NCBI GenBank assembly: GCA_050303335.1 | Contig: JBNLBN010000006.1 | Location: 1-46,662, forward strand | Direction: 5' to 3' | Length of the DNA stretch: 46,662 nucleotides | Origin: Bilamarchaeum sp050303335 | Lineage (GTDB): Archaea > Micrarchaeota > Micrarchaeia > Anstonellales > Bilamarchaeaceae | Shown: in pieces, positions 40,343 through 46,662 of the stretch | How the letters are laid out: each line of letters opens with the position of its first letter | How positions within the stretch are numbered: position 1 is the first letter of the stretch | The notes under the pieces: generated by a model | Seen by the model: only the letters and a program-made list of their open reading frames with translations | What the model was told of the DNA's origin: nothing | Database searches by the model: none | Program-made: the position numbers and the translations under genes

Positions 40343-41566
40343 CACTACGTTGTCGTCAACTGAAATGATCGATGAAAGCGGCATTGTGTATCTCTTGTCG
40401 AAAAGATTCTGCAGCACTATCCTTCCGCGTTTTGCATCCATGCCGACGATCTTTCCAAGATAAGATCCCTGCTCGCTGATTGCTTCCTTACCCTCAATCT
40501 TCATGTCTGTGAGTATCTCCTTCCTGTACCAGCTTACGAAGGAAGTAACAAAGTATCCTGCGATCAATGAAGCTGCAATGGAAAACAGGAACCTTCCGAA
40601 ATCCACGTAAGGCTCGTAGATATTCACTATCCAGGAGCTTCCTACGAATATCACGAACGTGGAGAGTCCGGCAGCAGCCGTGTATAGAATGTATTTGGTT
40701 ATCCTGAATTTCTTTTTCTCCATGACAGCATCAATGCTCTTTCCGATCATGATGAGCAGGAGCCCTATGAATGCGATCCAGGACGTATTGCCTACGACAA
40801 GGGCAACGAGCTTCTCGTTGCTCAGAGCCAGGTCAAGGCCCTTCTGGAATGTCTGGATACCGACGAAAATCCCGATCGTGAAAATCGCGAACGCGCCGAT
40901 ATAGCTTATCCAGCTCGTCCTTTCGAAGGAGAACCTGAAGTCCCTGAAGACATCAAGGATCATCTCGTCTATCGATGATATCCTCATCAGGAGGTAGATG
41001 CCTATGATGATGCCTACAGGCTCCAGTCCGTATCCGAGATAGCTTGAAAGCGAGAGCAGAATGATGAGTATTCCCGGTATACCAAGGACGGTCTTTGCAA
41101 AATATGGGTCGCGAAGCTTTTCCAGCAGCACGACATATGTCTTTTCAAGCTCCTTTGCCTGCTTGATGAAAACGATCTTGGTGGAATCGATCTTGATCCT
41201 TGATTTGATTATCGGGATGACTTCGTCATCTGCAACACCGTCCGTGATAAGGATGCAGGATCCGGGGTTCAGCTCGGTGCAGATGCGGTCGAGCTGTGCA
41301 CTCACTTCTTTGTCAGCCTTGTATCCGAGCCGCTTGTCACCGGTGAGAGTCACCACCTCGACGATCTCGCCCTCCTTCCGGAGCTGGTCATAGACTTTCA
41401 CCGCATAGTATATTGCATTGGAATCCGGATCCTCTGGATCCGCAAGCGACAGAGCCACCGCGCCCTCGATGTTTTTTTCACGCCCGATCAGCGGTCCGCT
41501 GACTTTGGCCTTTTCGAAAAGATCATTGTCGCGATCGATGCAAAGGACAAGTATAGGGCGGCTCAT
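40331..41566 (-). CDS. DUF373 family membrane protein
   Basis: The N-terminal 150 residues form an alpha/beta domain (ILVLCIDRDNDLFEKAKVSGPLIGREKNIEGAVALSLADPEDPDSNAIYYAVKVYDQL). Six or seven membrane helices follow (about 158-370), then a small C-terminal beta domain (GKIVGMDAKRGRIVLQNLFDKRYTMPLSSI). This is the archaeal DUF373 (COG2237) layout; function is unknown. Its end overlaps lonB by 12 bp tail to tail, and it is divergent from csl4. Confidence 0.88.
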   Translation of the reverse strand: MSRPILVLCIDRDNDLFEKAKVSGPLIGREKNIEGAVALSLADPEDPDSNAIYYAVKVYDQLRKEGEIVEVVTLTGDKRLGYKADKEVSAQLDRICTELNPGSCILITDGVADDEVIPIIKSRIKIDSTKIVFIKQAKELEKTYVVLLEKLRDPYFAKTVLGIPGILIILLSLSSYLGYGLEPVGIIIGIYLLMRISSIDEMILDVFRDFRFSFERTSWISYIGAFAIFTIGIFVGIQTFQKGLDLALSNEKLVALVVGNTSWIAFIGLLLIMIGKSIDAVMEKKKFRITKYILYTAAAGLSTFVIFVGSSWIVNIYEPYVDFGRFLFSIAASLIAGYFVTSFVSWYRKEILTDMKIEGKEAISEQGSYLGKIVGMDAKRGRIVLQNLFDKRYTMPLSSIISVDDNVVLRS

Positions 41567-41585
41567 GGTAAAGAAAGATTAGGCA

Positions 41586-41598
41586 CTTATTTAAAATT
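41586..41598. promoter_or_regulatory. Shared TATA element between DUF373 gene and csl4
   Basis: CTTATTTAAAATT is centred near 41592: 26 bp from the minus-strand ATG at 41566 and 29 bp from the plus-strand ATG at 41621. It reads as a TATA box on both strands. Confidence 0.5.
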
Positions 41599-41620
41599 GT
41601 TCTTTTTATTAAAACGATTA

Positions 41621-42079
41621 ATGGAAAAGAAGCTAGTTCTACCAGGTCAGCATCTTTTTAGTACGGAAGAGGCTGTTTCTGGAGAAAATACACATCAACA
41701 GGGAGACGAGATATTCTCCTCTGTATTCGGGAACGAGGAAATAACAGACGGGACCGTCGCGGTAGTGAGTAATGGCAAGAAGATCACGAAGCCCTTTGTG
41801 GGAATGGAAGTCTATGCCCTCGTACTGCGGACATCCAACATGAAGGCGATCTGCTCGTGCGTATCCGTTGCAGAGACGGAAGGCAATGAAAGATCGTTCG
41901 AATTGACCGGGGTGCTTCCGGTAAATTCCATCCGGAAAGGCTATGTTGATGATCTTAGGAACGAGATCAAGATCGGGGATATCCTCCGGGCAAGGATCTC
42001 AAAGATGACTAAAACAGGCACTGACATCTCCCTTCTGGGGCAGGGGCTTGGAAAGGTATACTCCCGAAAGGTGGTTTGA
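41621..42079 (+). CDS. csl4: Exosome cap subunit Csl4 without zinc ribbon
   Basis: From the ATG at 41621 (152 aa) the protein has the Csl4 N-terminal domain (LVLPGQHLFSTEEAVSGENTHQQGDEIFSSVFGN) and the S1 domain (VGMEVYALVLRTSNMKAICSCVSV to IKIGDILRARISKMTKTGTDISLLGQGLGKVYS). Archaeal Csl4 usually continues for 30-40 residues with a four-cysteine zinc ribbon; this one stops where that begins. The rpoL ATG directly follows the stop, so the end is not an assembly artefact. Csl4 recruits DnaG and substrates to the exosome. Confidence 0.8.
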   Translation: MEKKLVLPGQHLFSTEEAVSGENTHQQGDEIFSSVFGNEEITDGTVAVVSNGKKITKPFVGMEVYALVLRTSNMKAICSCVSVAETEGNERSFELTGVLPVNSIRKGYVDDLRNEIKIGDILRARISKMTKTGTDISLLGQGLGKVYSRKVV

Positions 42080-42358
42080 ATGGAAGTCAAAATTATAAAA
42101 AACGAAAAAGATACTCTTGAATTGGAACTCGTCGGCGCAGACCAGTCGCTTGCGCAGATGCTTGCCGTGAAGCTGAACAAGGAAAAGTCAGTTGATTTCG
42201 CTTCATACAAGCTTGAGCATCCCCTTCTTGCGCACCCGAAGCTTTTTGTCAGGGTTACCAAGGGAGATCCGGTTAAGCTCGTCCTGGACGCAGTAGATGA
42301 ACTGACCAAGGACACAGAGGAATTCAAGAAGCAGTTCTCAGACATCGTGAAAAAATGA
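42080..42358 (+). CDS. rpoL: RNA polymerase subunit Rpo11 (RpoL)
   Basis: This 92-aa subunit pairs with Rpo3 in polymerase assembly. TLELELVGADQSLAQMLAVKLNKEKSVDFASYKLEHPLLAHPKLFVRVTKGDPVKLVLDAVDEL is the complete family core. The ATG follows the csl4 stop without a gap and the stop overlaps the next gene as ATGA. The csl4-rpoL order is common in archaea. Confidence 0.94.
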   Translation: MEVKIIKNEKDTLELELVGADQSLAQMLAVKLNKEKSVDFASYKLEHPLLAHPKLFVRVTKGDPVKLVLDAVDELTKDTEEFKKQFSDIVKK

Positions 42359-43332
42359 AGCTTACAAAGCTCCAGATCCAGATAGCAGTGCTGTTTGGAA
42401 CGCTGGCGCTCTTTCTTGTGACCCTTGCACCCTTCAGGAATGCAGGGCTTGAAATACTATCATCCATTCTAGGCGCTGCCCTTGCGATTGAAATCTTCAT
42501 TTTCGTAGGCCTGGAGATCAAGGAAGGATCCAATAAGCACGGGTGGAAGCACGAAGTGCTCGATACCATCCTTGCACTTGTTGTCGCGGTCATCTTCTGG
42601 TATGCCCTTGGTTTCATCCTCAATACGGACACTCCCATTTCCGGAGTGGTCTCATGCAGCATGCTTCCAAACCTTCAGAGGGGGGATTTCGTGATTGTGC
42701 AGGGAGGAGAAGTAAATGCGCATGATATCGAGTTGAGCAGGGCTGAACTTGATTCATTAAGCGACCCTGCATTGATCTATGTCGGAAACCAGACCCTCCA
42801 GGTCAACGGTTCCATGTTCTCATTCTGCGTCTTCAACAGGAAAACCCCTGTCTGCGAGGCTTTCGTGAACAATCCGCAATCATTCGTGGAGAAAAAAGGT
42901 CCGCTGGAATACCATTATTCGAGCTGCATACTCAGGCTTTCAAACGGTTCCATTGCAACACAACCCTGCGTCTATTCCATAAAGGTCAAGGGGAAAGAAT
43001 ACCTTACCGACTTTTCGAACGATATAATAATCTACAGCCCTCCGAAAGGGGACGTATATTCCTACGTGGGAGACATCGTCCACAGGGTCTTCTTCAGGAT
43101 CACTGTCGATGATGAGCATTATTATCTTACAAGGGGAGACAACAACCCGCTTCTGGACAGCCAGGTCTATGATTTCAATGCGAAAATCGGAAATCGGCAT
43201 GTGCCGCAGGAAAATGTGCGGGGGAAAGTGATCTTCCGGATTCCATACCTCGGATATTTCAAGCTCTTCATCTCAGGATTCTTCAATGAGGATCCACAGT
43301 GCTCCACACAGCTCGAATACGAGCATGTTTAA
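42355..43332 (+). CDS. Signal peptidase I (archaeal/ER type) with inserted ectodomain
   Basis: Three hydrophobic helices (about 8-25, 32-52 and 70-88) precede the catalytic domain. The nucleophile is Ser102 in SCSMLP, the base is His243 in GDIVHRVFF, and the conserved aspartate is Asp262 in TRGDNN; a His base is typical of archaeal and ER Sec11 enzymes. Between the serine and histidine boxes there are about 90 extra residues with three cysteines (158-205) not seen in ordinary archaeal signal peptidases. It would cleave the many signal peptides coded in this window. Confidence 0.88.
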   Translation: MKLTKLQIQIAVLFGTLALFLVTLAPFRNAGLEILSSILGAALAIEIFIFVGLEIKEGSNKHGWKHEVLDTILALVVAVIFWYALGFILNTDTPISGVVSCSMLPNLQRGDFVIVQGGEVNAHDIELSRAELDSLSDPALIYVGNQTLQVNGSMFSFCVFNRKTPVCEAFVNNPQSFVEKKGPLEYHYSSCILRLSNGSIATQPCVYSIKVKGKEYLTDFSNDIIIYSPPKGDVYSYVGDIVHRVFFRITVDDEHYYLTRGDNNPLLDSQVYDFNAKIGNRHVPQENVRGKVIFRIPYLGYFKLFISGFFNEDPQCSTQLEYEHV

Positions 43333-43355
43333 ACATTTACTGTCATAAATTAATC

Positions 43356-43841
43356 ATGCAGAAACAGATCCCCAGAGTTTCCCAGAGAGAAATCGTCAGA
43401 AACACTCTTGCAAAATATGATTGCCTGACATGCGGCAAGTGCTGCCGTTCGGAGCGCCGCAATTTCAGCCTTCTTGTTGCAAACCTTGAATACAATCTTC
43501 TTCCGATCGAATCCCTGAGGGTTGATGAGCACCCGAAGCTCTACAGGGTACACTTCGACAATCCCAGATGCAAGTTCTCGGATCCGCGAAGTGGCTGTAC
43601 CCAATACGATGAAAGGCCGTATGTCTGCCAGTCATTCCCGCTAATAATTCATGAGGGTCAGGTCTACGCTACTTCCTTCTGCCCGCCAATTGCTGATCTA
43701 AAAACCCAGGGCATAGCTGAAATAGATCCAAAGGACATCAAGGGACTTCCCGTTCTCAACGAGAGAAATGTGGAAGTTATATTAAGGATAGGCGACATGA
43801 TGGAAGCGAAGGTAAAAAGCGATGTCATAAAGGTTCTTTGA
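43356..43841 (+). CDS. YkgJ-family cysteine-cluster protein
   Basis: From the ATG at 43356 (161 aa) the protein shows the YkgJ/UPF0153 metal-binding pattern: CLTCGKCCRSERRNFSLL, then NPRCKFSDPRSGCTQYDERPYVCQSFPL and a later FCPP. Eight cysteines probably bind zinc or an Fe-S cluster. The role is unknown in archaea. An in-frame start at 43299 lies inside the signal peptidase gene and is unlikely. Its end overlaps the convergent GNAT gene by 17 bp. Confidence 0.82.
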   Translation: MQKQIPRVSQREIVRNTLAKYDCLTCGKCCRSERRNFSLLVANLEYNLLPIESLRVDEHPKLYRVHFDNPRCKFSDPRSGCTQYDERPYVCQSFPLIIHEGQVYATSFCPPIADLKTQGIAEIDPKDIKGLPVLNERNVEVILRIGDMMEAKVKSDVIKVL

Positions 43842-44361
43842 TCATCCAGATCATGTCCCCGTATCCATTTCCATCCTTTATCCAGTTTTTGAACCTTGCA
43901 AATTGCCTGAATCCGAGTTTCCTGTAAAGTCTTCTTGCTATCCTGTTTTTCGCATACACGTTAAGGTACAGGTTTTTTGGCCTGAACATCTTTTTTGCAA
44001 TCTCCATATTCGTCTTAAGGAGGATCTCACCCAGGCCTATTCCCCGCGCTTCTTTTCTAAGAGCGATTCCAAGCGTGACATTGTCCCTTTCCTTTCCTAT
44101 GCCGCGGTAAGCTCCGCTTGTCCCGATGATTTTCCCATCAATTTTTGCAATCAGTATGTACCCGGTCTTCTCCTTCTGGTTCCTGAGCCGCTCAGCCTTC
44201 CATTTTTTCTCAGCATCAATTGTCTGAAGCGTGTCCATTTTGATATCTGCTCCTTCAGTAATCAGTTCGTTGATGTAATCAAGCATATCTCTTGTGCTGT
44301 CGCTTTTCCGGAGGAAATCCACGTGCGCTATCCTTCCGTCCTTCAATAATATCTCTACCAT
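43825..44361 (-). CDS. GNAT-family N-acetyltransferase
   Basis: A 178-aa GNAT with the core NVTLGIALRKEARGIGLGEILLKTNMEIAKKMF (acetyl-CoA loop E-A-R-G-I-G-L-G) and LYLNVYAKNRIARRLYRKLGFRQFARF. It resembles the ribosomal-protein/aminoglycoside group of single-domain GNATs; the substrate is unknown. The ATG at 44361 is preferred over an in-frame TTG at 44364. It is divergent from the RdgB gene. Confidence 0.87.
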   Translation of the reverse strand: MVEILLKDGRIAHVDFLRKSDSTRDMLDYINELITEGADIKMDTLQTIDAEKKWKAERLRNQKEKTGYILIAKIDGKIIGTSGAYRGIGKERDNVTLGIALRKEARGIGLGEILLKTNMEIAKKMFRPKNLYLNVYAKNRIARRLYRKLGFRQFARFKNWIKDGNGYGDMIWMIKEPL

Positions 44362-44383
44362 CAAATCAGCTTTGAACTGCTAG

Positions 44384-44396
44384 GGATATAAAGTTA
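44384..44396. promoter_or_regulatory. Shared TATA element between GNAT and RdgB genes
   Basis: GGATATAAAGTT is centred near 44389: 28 bp from the minus-strand ATG at 44361 and about 34 bp from the plus-strand TTG at 44423. It is the only TATA-like element in the gap. Confidence 0.45.
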
Positions 44397-44422
44397 GTCC
44401 TCTCATTCTATCTGGTGTTAAA

Positions 44423-44971
44423 TTGGAGATATTCTTTGCCACAAGCAATGAACACAAATTCGCTGAAGCCAAGGAAATTCTTGACAGCGTAACTCTCAAA
44501 AGGCTTGATTTTCCATATACAGAAATTAGATCTGAAAGCCTCGAGGACATTGCAAGGGATGCTGCAAACGCAGCCTACAAGAGGACGAGGGAGCCAGTAT
44601 TCGTGGAGGATTCCGGCCTCTTCATAGATGCCCTCAAAGGATTTCCCGGGACAAATTCAGGCTGGGTATTTGACAAGATCGGGAATGCAGGCATACTGAA
44701 ACTCCTGGAAGGAGAGGAGAACCGGACCGCCAAGTTCGAAACAAGGATAGCATTTGCAAGAAGGAAGGAGGACATCAGGATTTTCCGCGGAGTCTGCGAA
44801 GGGACAATCACTTTCACCGAGAGGGGAGACGGCGGTTTCGGCTATGATCCCATCTTCATTCCCGCCGGTGAGGATCAGACGTTTGCAGAAAGCAAAGAAT
44901 TAAAAAACAAGCTATCACATAGATATAAAGCACTTTTAGAATTCTATAAGAGTTTATCTCGTAGAAAGTAA
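44423..44971 (+). CDS. XTP/dITP pyrophosphatase (RdgB/HAM1)
   Basis: This house-cleaning enzyme removes inosine and xanthosine triphosphates. It begins at TTG (MEIFFATSNEHKFAEAKEIL, the conserved SNxxKxxE) with GGTG upstream. It has FVEDSGLFIDALKGFPGTNSGWV, FRGVCEGTI, GDGGFGYDPIFIP and LSHRYKAL, all family signatures. Length 182 aa is normal. The ribosomal gene rps15 starts 19 bp downstream. Confidence 0.94.
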   Translation: MEIFFATSNEHKFAEAKEILDSVTLKRLDFPYTEIRSESLEDIARDAANAAYKRTREPVFVEDSGLFIDALKGFPGTNSGWVFDKIGNAGILKLLEGEENRTAKFETRIAFARRKEDIRIFRGVCEGTITFTERGDGGFGYDPIFIPAGEDQTFAESKELKNKLSHRYKALLEFYKSLSRRK

Positions 44972-44990
44972 TTCTTATTGAGGGTATATT

Positions 44991-45446
44991 ATGGCAAGAT
45001 TACATTCAAAGAAGAAGGGTAAATCTGGAACCAAGAGGCCAAAGACCAATGAGGTTCCGGAATGGGTCAAAATGACCAAGGAGGAAATCCAGGAAATCAT
45101 CGTGAAATCAGCACGTGAAGGTGCACCTGCATCCAAGATAGGCCTCATGCTCAGGGACAAGTACGGCGTTGCAAACGTCTCGGCGATCCTCGGCATGTCA
45201 ATCCTTGCATTCATGAACAAGGAGCAGGTAGCAGGAGAATATCCAGAAGACCTACTGAATCTGATCAGGAAGGCCGTCAGGATGAACGAGCATCTAAAGG
45301 GGACAAGGAACGACACTTCGAACGACGTGAAACTGATGCACGTGGAATCCAAGATACAGAGGCTCGTAAAGTATTATGTTAACAAAGGAAGACTGCCACA
45401 AAACTGGAAGTATGAACGTGAAAAAGCAGCCCTTATCGTAAAGTGA
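44991..45446 (+). CDS. rps15: Ribosomal protein uS15
   Basis: A 151-aa archaeal-type uS15 with the basic N terminus MARLHSKKKGKSGTKRP, the archaeal/eukaryotic extension VKMTKEEIQEIIVKSAREGAPASKIGLMLRDKYGV and the core ending VESKIQRLVKYYVNKGRLP. GAGGGT is a good ribosome binding site. Four bases separate it from the eS1 gene. Confidence 0.96.
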   Translation: MARLHSKKKGKSGTKRPKTNEVPEWVKMTKEEIQEIIVKSAREGAPASKIGLMLRDKYGVANVSAILGMSILAFMNKEQVAGEYPEDLLNLIRKAVRMNEHLKGTRNDTSNDVKLMHVESKIQRLVKYYVNKGRLPQNWKYEREKAALIVK

Positions 45447-45450
45447 TCTC

Positions 45451-46044
45451 ATGGGAGGAAAAAGAGTTAAGACAGTGGATAAATGGAAGTCAAAGAAATG
45501 GTACAATGTTCTTGCTCCGGAATTGTTTGACAAGAAACAAATGTGCGAGGTCGTTGCGGCAGATCCGAAGAAGCTTGCAAACCGGGTCATCAGGAGCAGC
45601 CTTATGGAACTGGGCGTCTCAGGTACATCCCAGACAGGTATGTTCACGACTCTGAAATTCAGGATCACGGACGTCAACGGAACAGATGCTCACACGAAAC
45701 TCCTCGGCCATGAAATAGCACCATCGTTCATAAGGACGTTTGCAAGAAGGGGAAAATCGCTCATCCACCAGGTAGTCGACGAGAAGACCAAGGATGGCGT
45801 GGATATCAGGCTCAAATTGATCGCGGTCACAGGTTCAGGCGTCAGCCAGAACACCAGACGCAACCTCAGGGAACTGCTTGTTGCCGAAACAAGGGCAGCA
45901 GTGAAGGAGAAGCAGTATAACGAGCTGATCCAGGATGTCTTCTTCGGAAGATTTTCATCGAAGCTCTTCAACCAGCTCAAGACGATAACCAAGATGAGAA
46001 GGGTCGAAGTCAGGAAATCCGAGATAATGGAGAACTTCAAGTGA
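45451..46044 (+). CDS. rps3ae: Ribosomal protein eS1 (S3Ae)
   Basis: The 197-aa protein opens VDKWKSKKWYNVLAPELFDKKQMCEVVAADPKKLANRVI and contains SFIRTFARRGKSLIHQVVDEKTKDG and QYNELIQDVFFGRFSSKLF, the eS1 family pattern. It is at the eS1 usual length. It is read with rps15. Confidence 0.95.
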   Translation: MGGKRVKTVDKWKSKKWYNVLAPELFDKKQMCEVVAADPKKLANRVIRSSLMELGVSGTSQTGMFTTLKFRITDVNGTDAHTKLLGHEIAPSFIRTFARRGKSLIHQVVDEKTKDGVDIRLKLIAVTGSGVSQNTRRNLRELLVAETRAAVKEKQYNELIQDVFFGRFSSKLFNQLKTITKMRRVEVRKSEIMENFK

Positions 46045-46074
46045 ATTTTTCCTACTTTTTTTACAGGGTAAAAA

Positions 46075-46098
46075 TTTCAATTGAAACAATGTTTCAAT
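46075..46098. repeat. Nested inverted repeats between rps3ae and nac
   Basis: TTTCAATTGAAA (46075-46086) is a perfect palindrome, and ATTGAAACA-A-TGTTTCAAT (46080-46098) is a second one with nine-base arms that overlaps it. Together they offer three copies of the TTTCAAT/ATTGAAA half-site. A further hairpin, CCTGAT (46135-46140) with ATCAGG (46154-46159), follows. The 132-bp gap has no gene; these may be a regulator site or transcript-end structure. Confidence 0.55.
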
Positions 46099-46176
46099 GG
46101 ACCGCGGAACAAAGTTCTGTAGGTCAGTAAACTTCCTGATCTCCGGGTTGAAAATCAGGTAAATATTGGTGAAATT

Positions 46177-46506
46177 ATGATTCCAGGCGGTATGGATCCG
46201 AAAAAGATGCAGGCGCTCATGCGCCAGATGGGAATAAAGTCGGATGAGATCAATGCCAATTCTGTCGTAATAGAGACTGATTCTGAAAAGCTCATCATTG
46301 AAAACCCCCAGGTCACGAAGATCACCATGCAGGGCCAGGTATCATTCCAGATATCCGGGGATCTGCGGACAGAGGAGAATACAAGCGAAGACGTGAAAAT
46401 GATCATGGATCAGACCGGATGTTCCGAGGAGGAAGCAACAAATGCCCTCAAGGATGCCGACGGGGACATGGCGCAGGCAATCCTCAATCTCAGTGAAAAA
46501 GAATAA
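46177..46506 (+). CDS. nac: Nascent polypeptide-associated complex protein (archaeal NAC)
   Basis: The 109-aa protein has the NAC beta-barrel (IENPQVTKITMQGQVSFQISGDLR), preceded by GMDPKKMQALMRQMGIKSDEI. It closes with a UBA domain (EDVKMIMDQTGCSEEEATNALKDADGDMAQAILNL). It binds nascent chains at the ribosome exit. GGTG at 46168-46171 supports the ATG at 46177. Confidence 0.95.
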   Translation: MIPGGMDPKKMQALMRQMGIKSDEINANSVVIETDSEKLIIENPQVTKITMQGQVSFQISGDLRTEENTSEDVKMIMDQTGCSEEEATNALKDADGDMAQAILNLSEKE

Positions 46507-46514
46507 ATACCTTA
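46501..46514 (+). promoter_or_regulatory. TATA box for the 3'-terminal gene
   Basis: GAATAAATACCTTA, overlapping the nac stop codon, is centred 25 bp before the ATG at 46531 and predicts a leaderless message. Confidence 0.45.
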
Positions 46515-46530
46515 TCGAGAATATCATCCT

Positions 46531-46662
46531 ATGGCAAGACGTCGCGAGTTACATTTAATCCTAATCCTTGTTGTCATAGCTGCAATCCTCGTAATCTTCA
46601 CTCCGTTTTTGAAATCCGAAACGTCCAGGGAGGAGGCAAGCAACTTCGTCCTCGAGGACCTT
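46531..46662 (+). CDS. Membrane-anchored protein, 3' truncated by window end
   Basis: Forty-four codons are visible: MARRRELH, a single hydrophobic helix (LILILVVIAAILVIFTPFL), then KSETSREEASNFVLEDL running off the window. A positively charged N terminus before one helix suggests N-in anchoring with the rest outside. The family cannot be told. Confidence 0.55.
   Translation, partial: MARRRELHLILILVVIAAILVIFTPFLKSETSREEASNFVLEDL

Noticed and set aside
1..46662. CRISPR arrays, rRNA genes, transposases or a replication origin
   Set aside because: I looked for regularly spaced repeats, rRNA motifs, DDE or serine recombinase motifs and Orc1/Cdc6-type origin repeats and saw none.

Overview
This window is archaeal chromosome. 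The evidence is an exosome/SBDS/KEOPS-type superoperon, archaeal LonB, Elp3, NAC, eL43, eS1, uS15, Rpo11, a tRNA gene with a bulge-helix-bulge intron, and TATA boxes placed about 25 bp upstream of many start codons, often with no leader. Several proteins are short or reduced: a Brix domain of 67 aa, Csl4 without its zinc ribbon, an Rpo12-like protein without cysteines and an EndA subunit without two catalytic residues. This suggests a DPANN-type lineage, but I cannot place it further without a search. A run of ten N at 13913-13922 shows that this is a scaffolded assembly, probably a metagenome bin. No gene-free stretch reaches 300 bases.

Layout. Positions 1-5486 (plus) hold a bacterial-PH-type membrane protein fragment, a degenerate tRNA-splicing endonuclease subunit, an unknown protein, a HerA-type ATPase, a secreted Ig-like protein and Elp3. 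Positions 5472-7734 (minus) hold a secreted membrane-anchored Lon-like (S16) protease and an overlapping coiled-coil ORF. Positions 7785-8324 hold a short PP-loop protein.

Positions 8308-20966 (minus) are a tightly packed nine-gene array and the most unusual part of the window. Six paralogous multi-span membrane proteins lie in tandem, one with a cysteine-rich ectodomain of roughly 340-360 residues. They are followed by a 1461-aa cysteine-rich lipoprotein, a triple zinc-ribbon protein and a GNAT-like protein. Across an 80-bp divergent promoter region (plus, 21047-25940) lie a 1205-aa signal-peptide/transmembrane/Ala-Gln-rich protein, a PadR-like regulator, a Fap7-type kinase and ScpB. I propose that the array and the 1205-aa protein form one cell-envelope apparatus. 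The tandem polytopic paralogs resemble VirB6/TrbL-type arrays in architecture only.

Positions 25947-26147 hold a tRNA-Ser(UGA) gene with one canonical intron and a second insertion in the D-loop, followed by a partial duplication of its own 3' end. Positions 26146-28439 hold a VIT-type transporter with an unknown partner, a membrane protein/XRE regulator pair with a two-site operator, and an ACT-domain protein. Positions 28428-34892 (minus) run, in transcription order, SBDS, Rrp4, Rrp41, Rrp42, eL43, Rpo12-like, Brix, Pcc1, prefoldin beta, DHH phosphoesterase, PurA and GNAT. Positions 35000-46662 are mixed housekeeping genes: DsbA-like, EamA, ThpR, TldE/PmbA, LonB, DUF373, Csl4, Rpo11, signal peptidase, a Cys-cluster protein, GNAT, RdgB, uS15, eS1, NAC and a truncated membrane protein.

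How the genes work together. The DsbA-like protein and signal peptidase could mature the disulfide-rich exported proteins of the large array. The EndA subunit, the two-insert tRNA, ThpR, Elp3 and Pcc1 all belong to tRNA maturation. The exosome subunits, SBDS, Brix and ribosomal proteins belong to RNA turnover and ribosome assembly.
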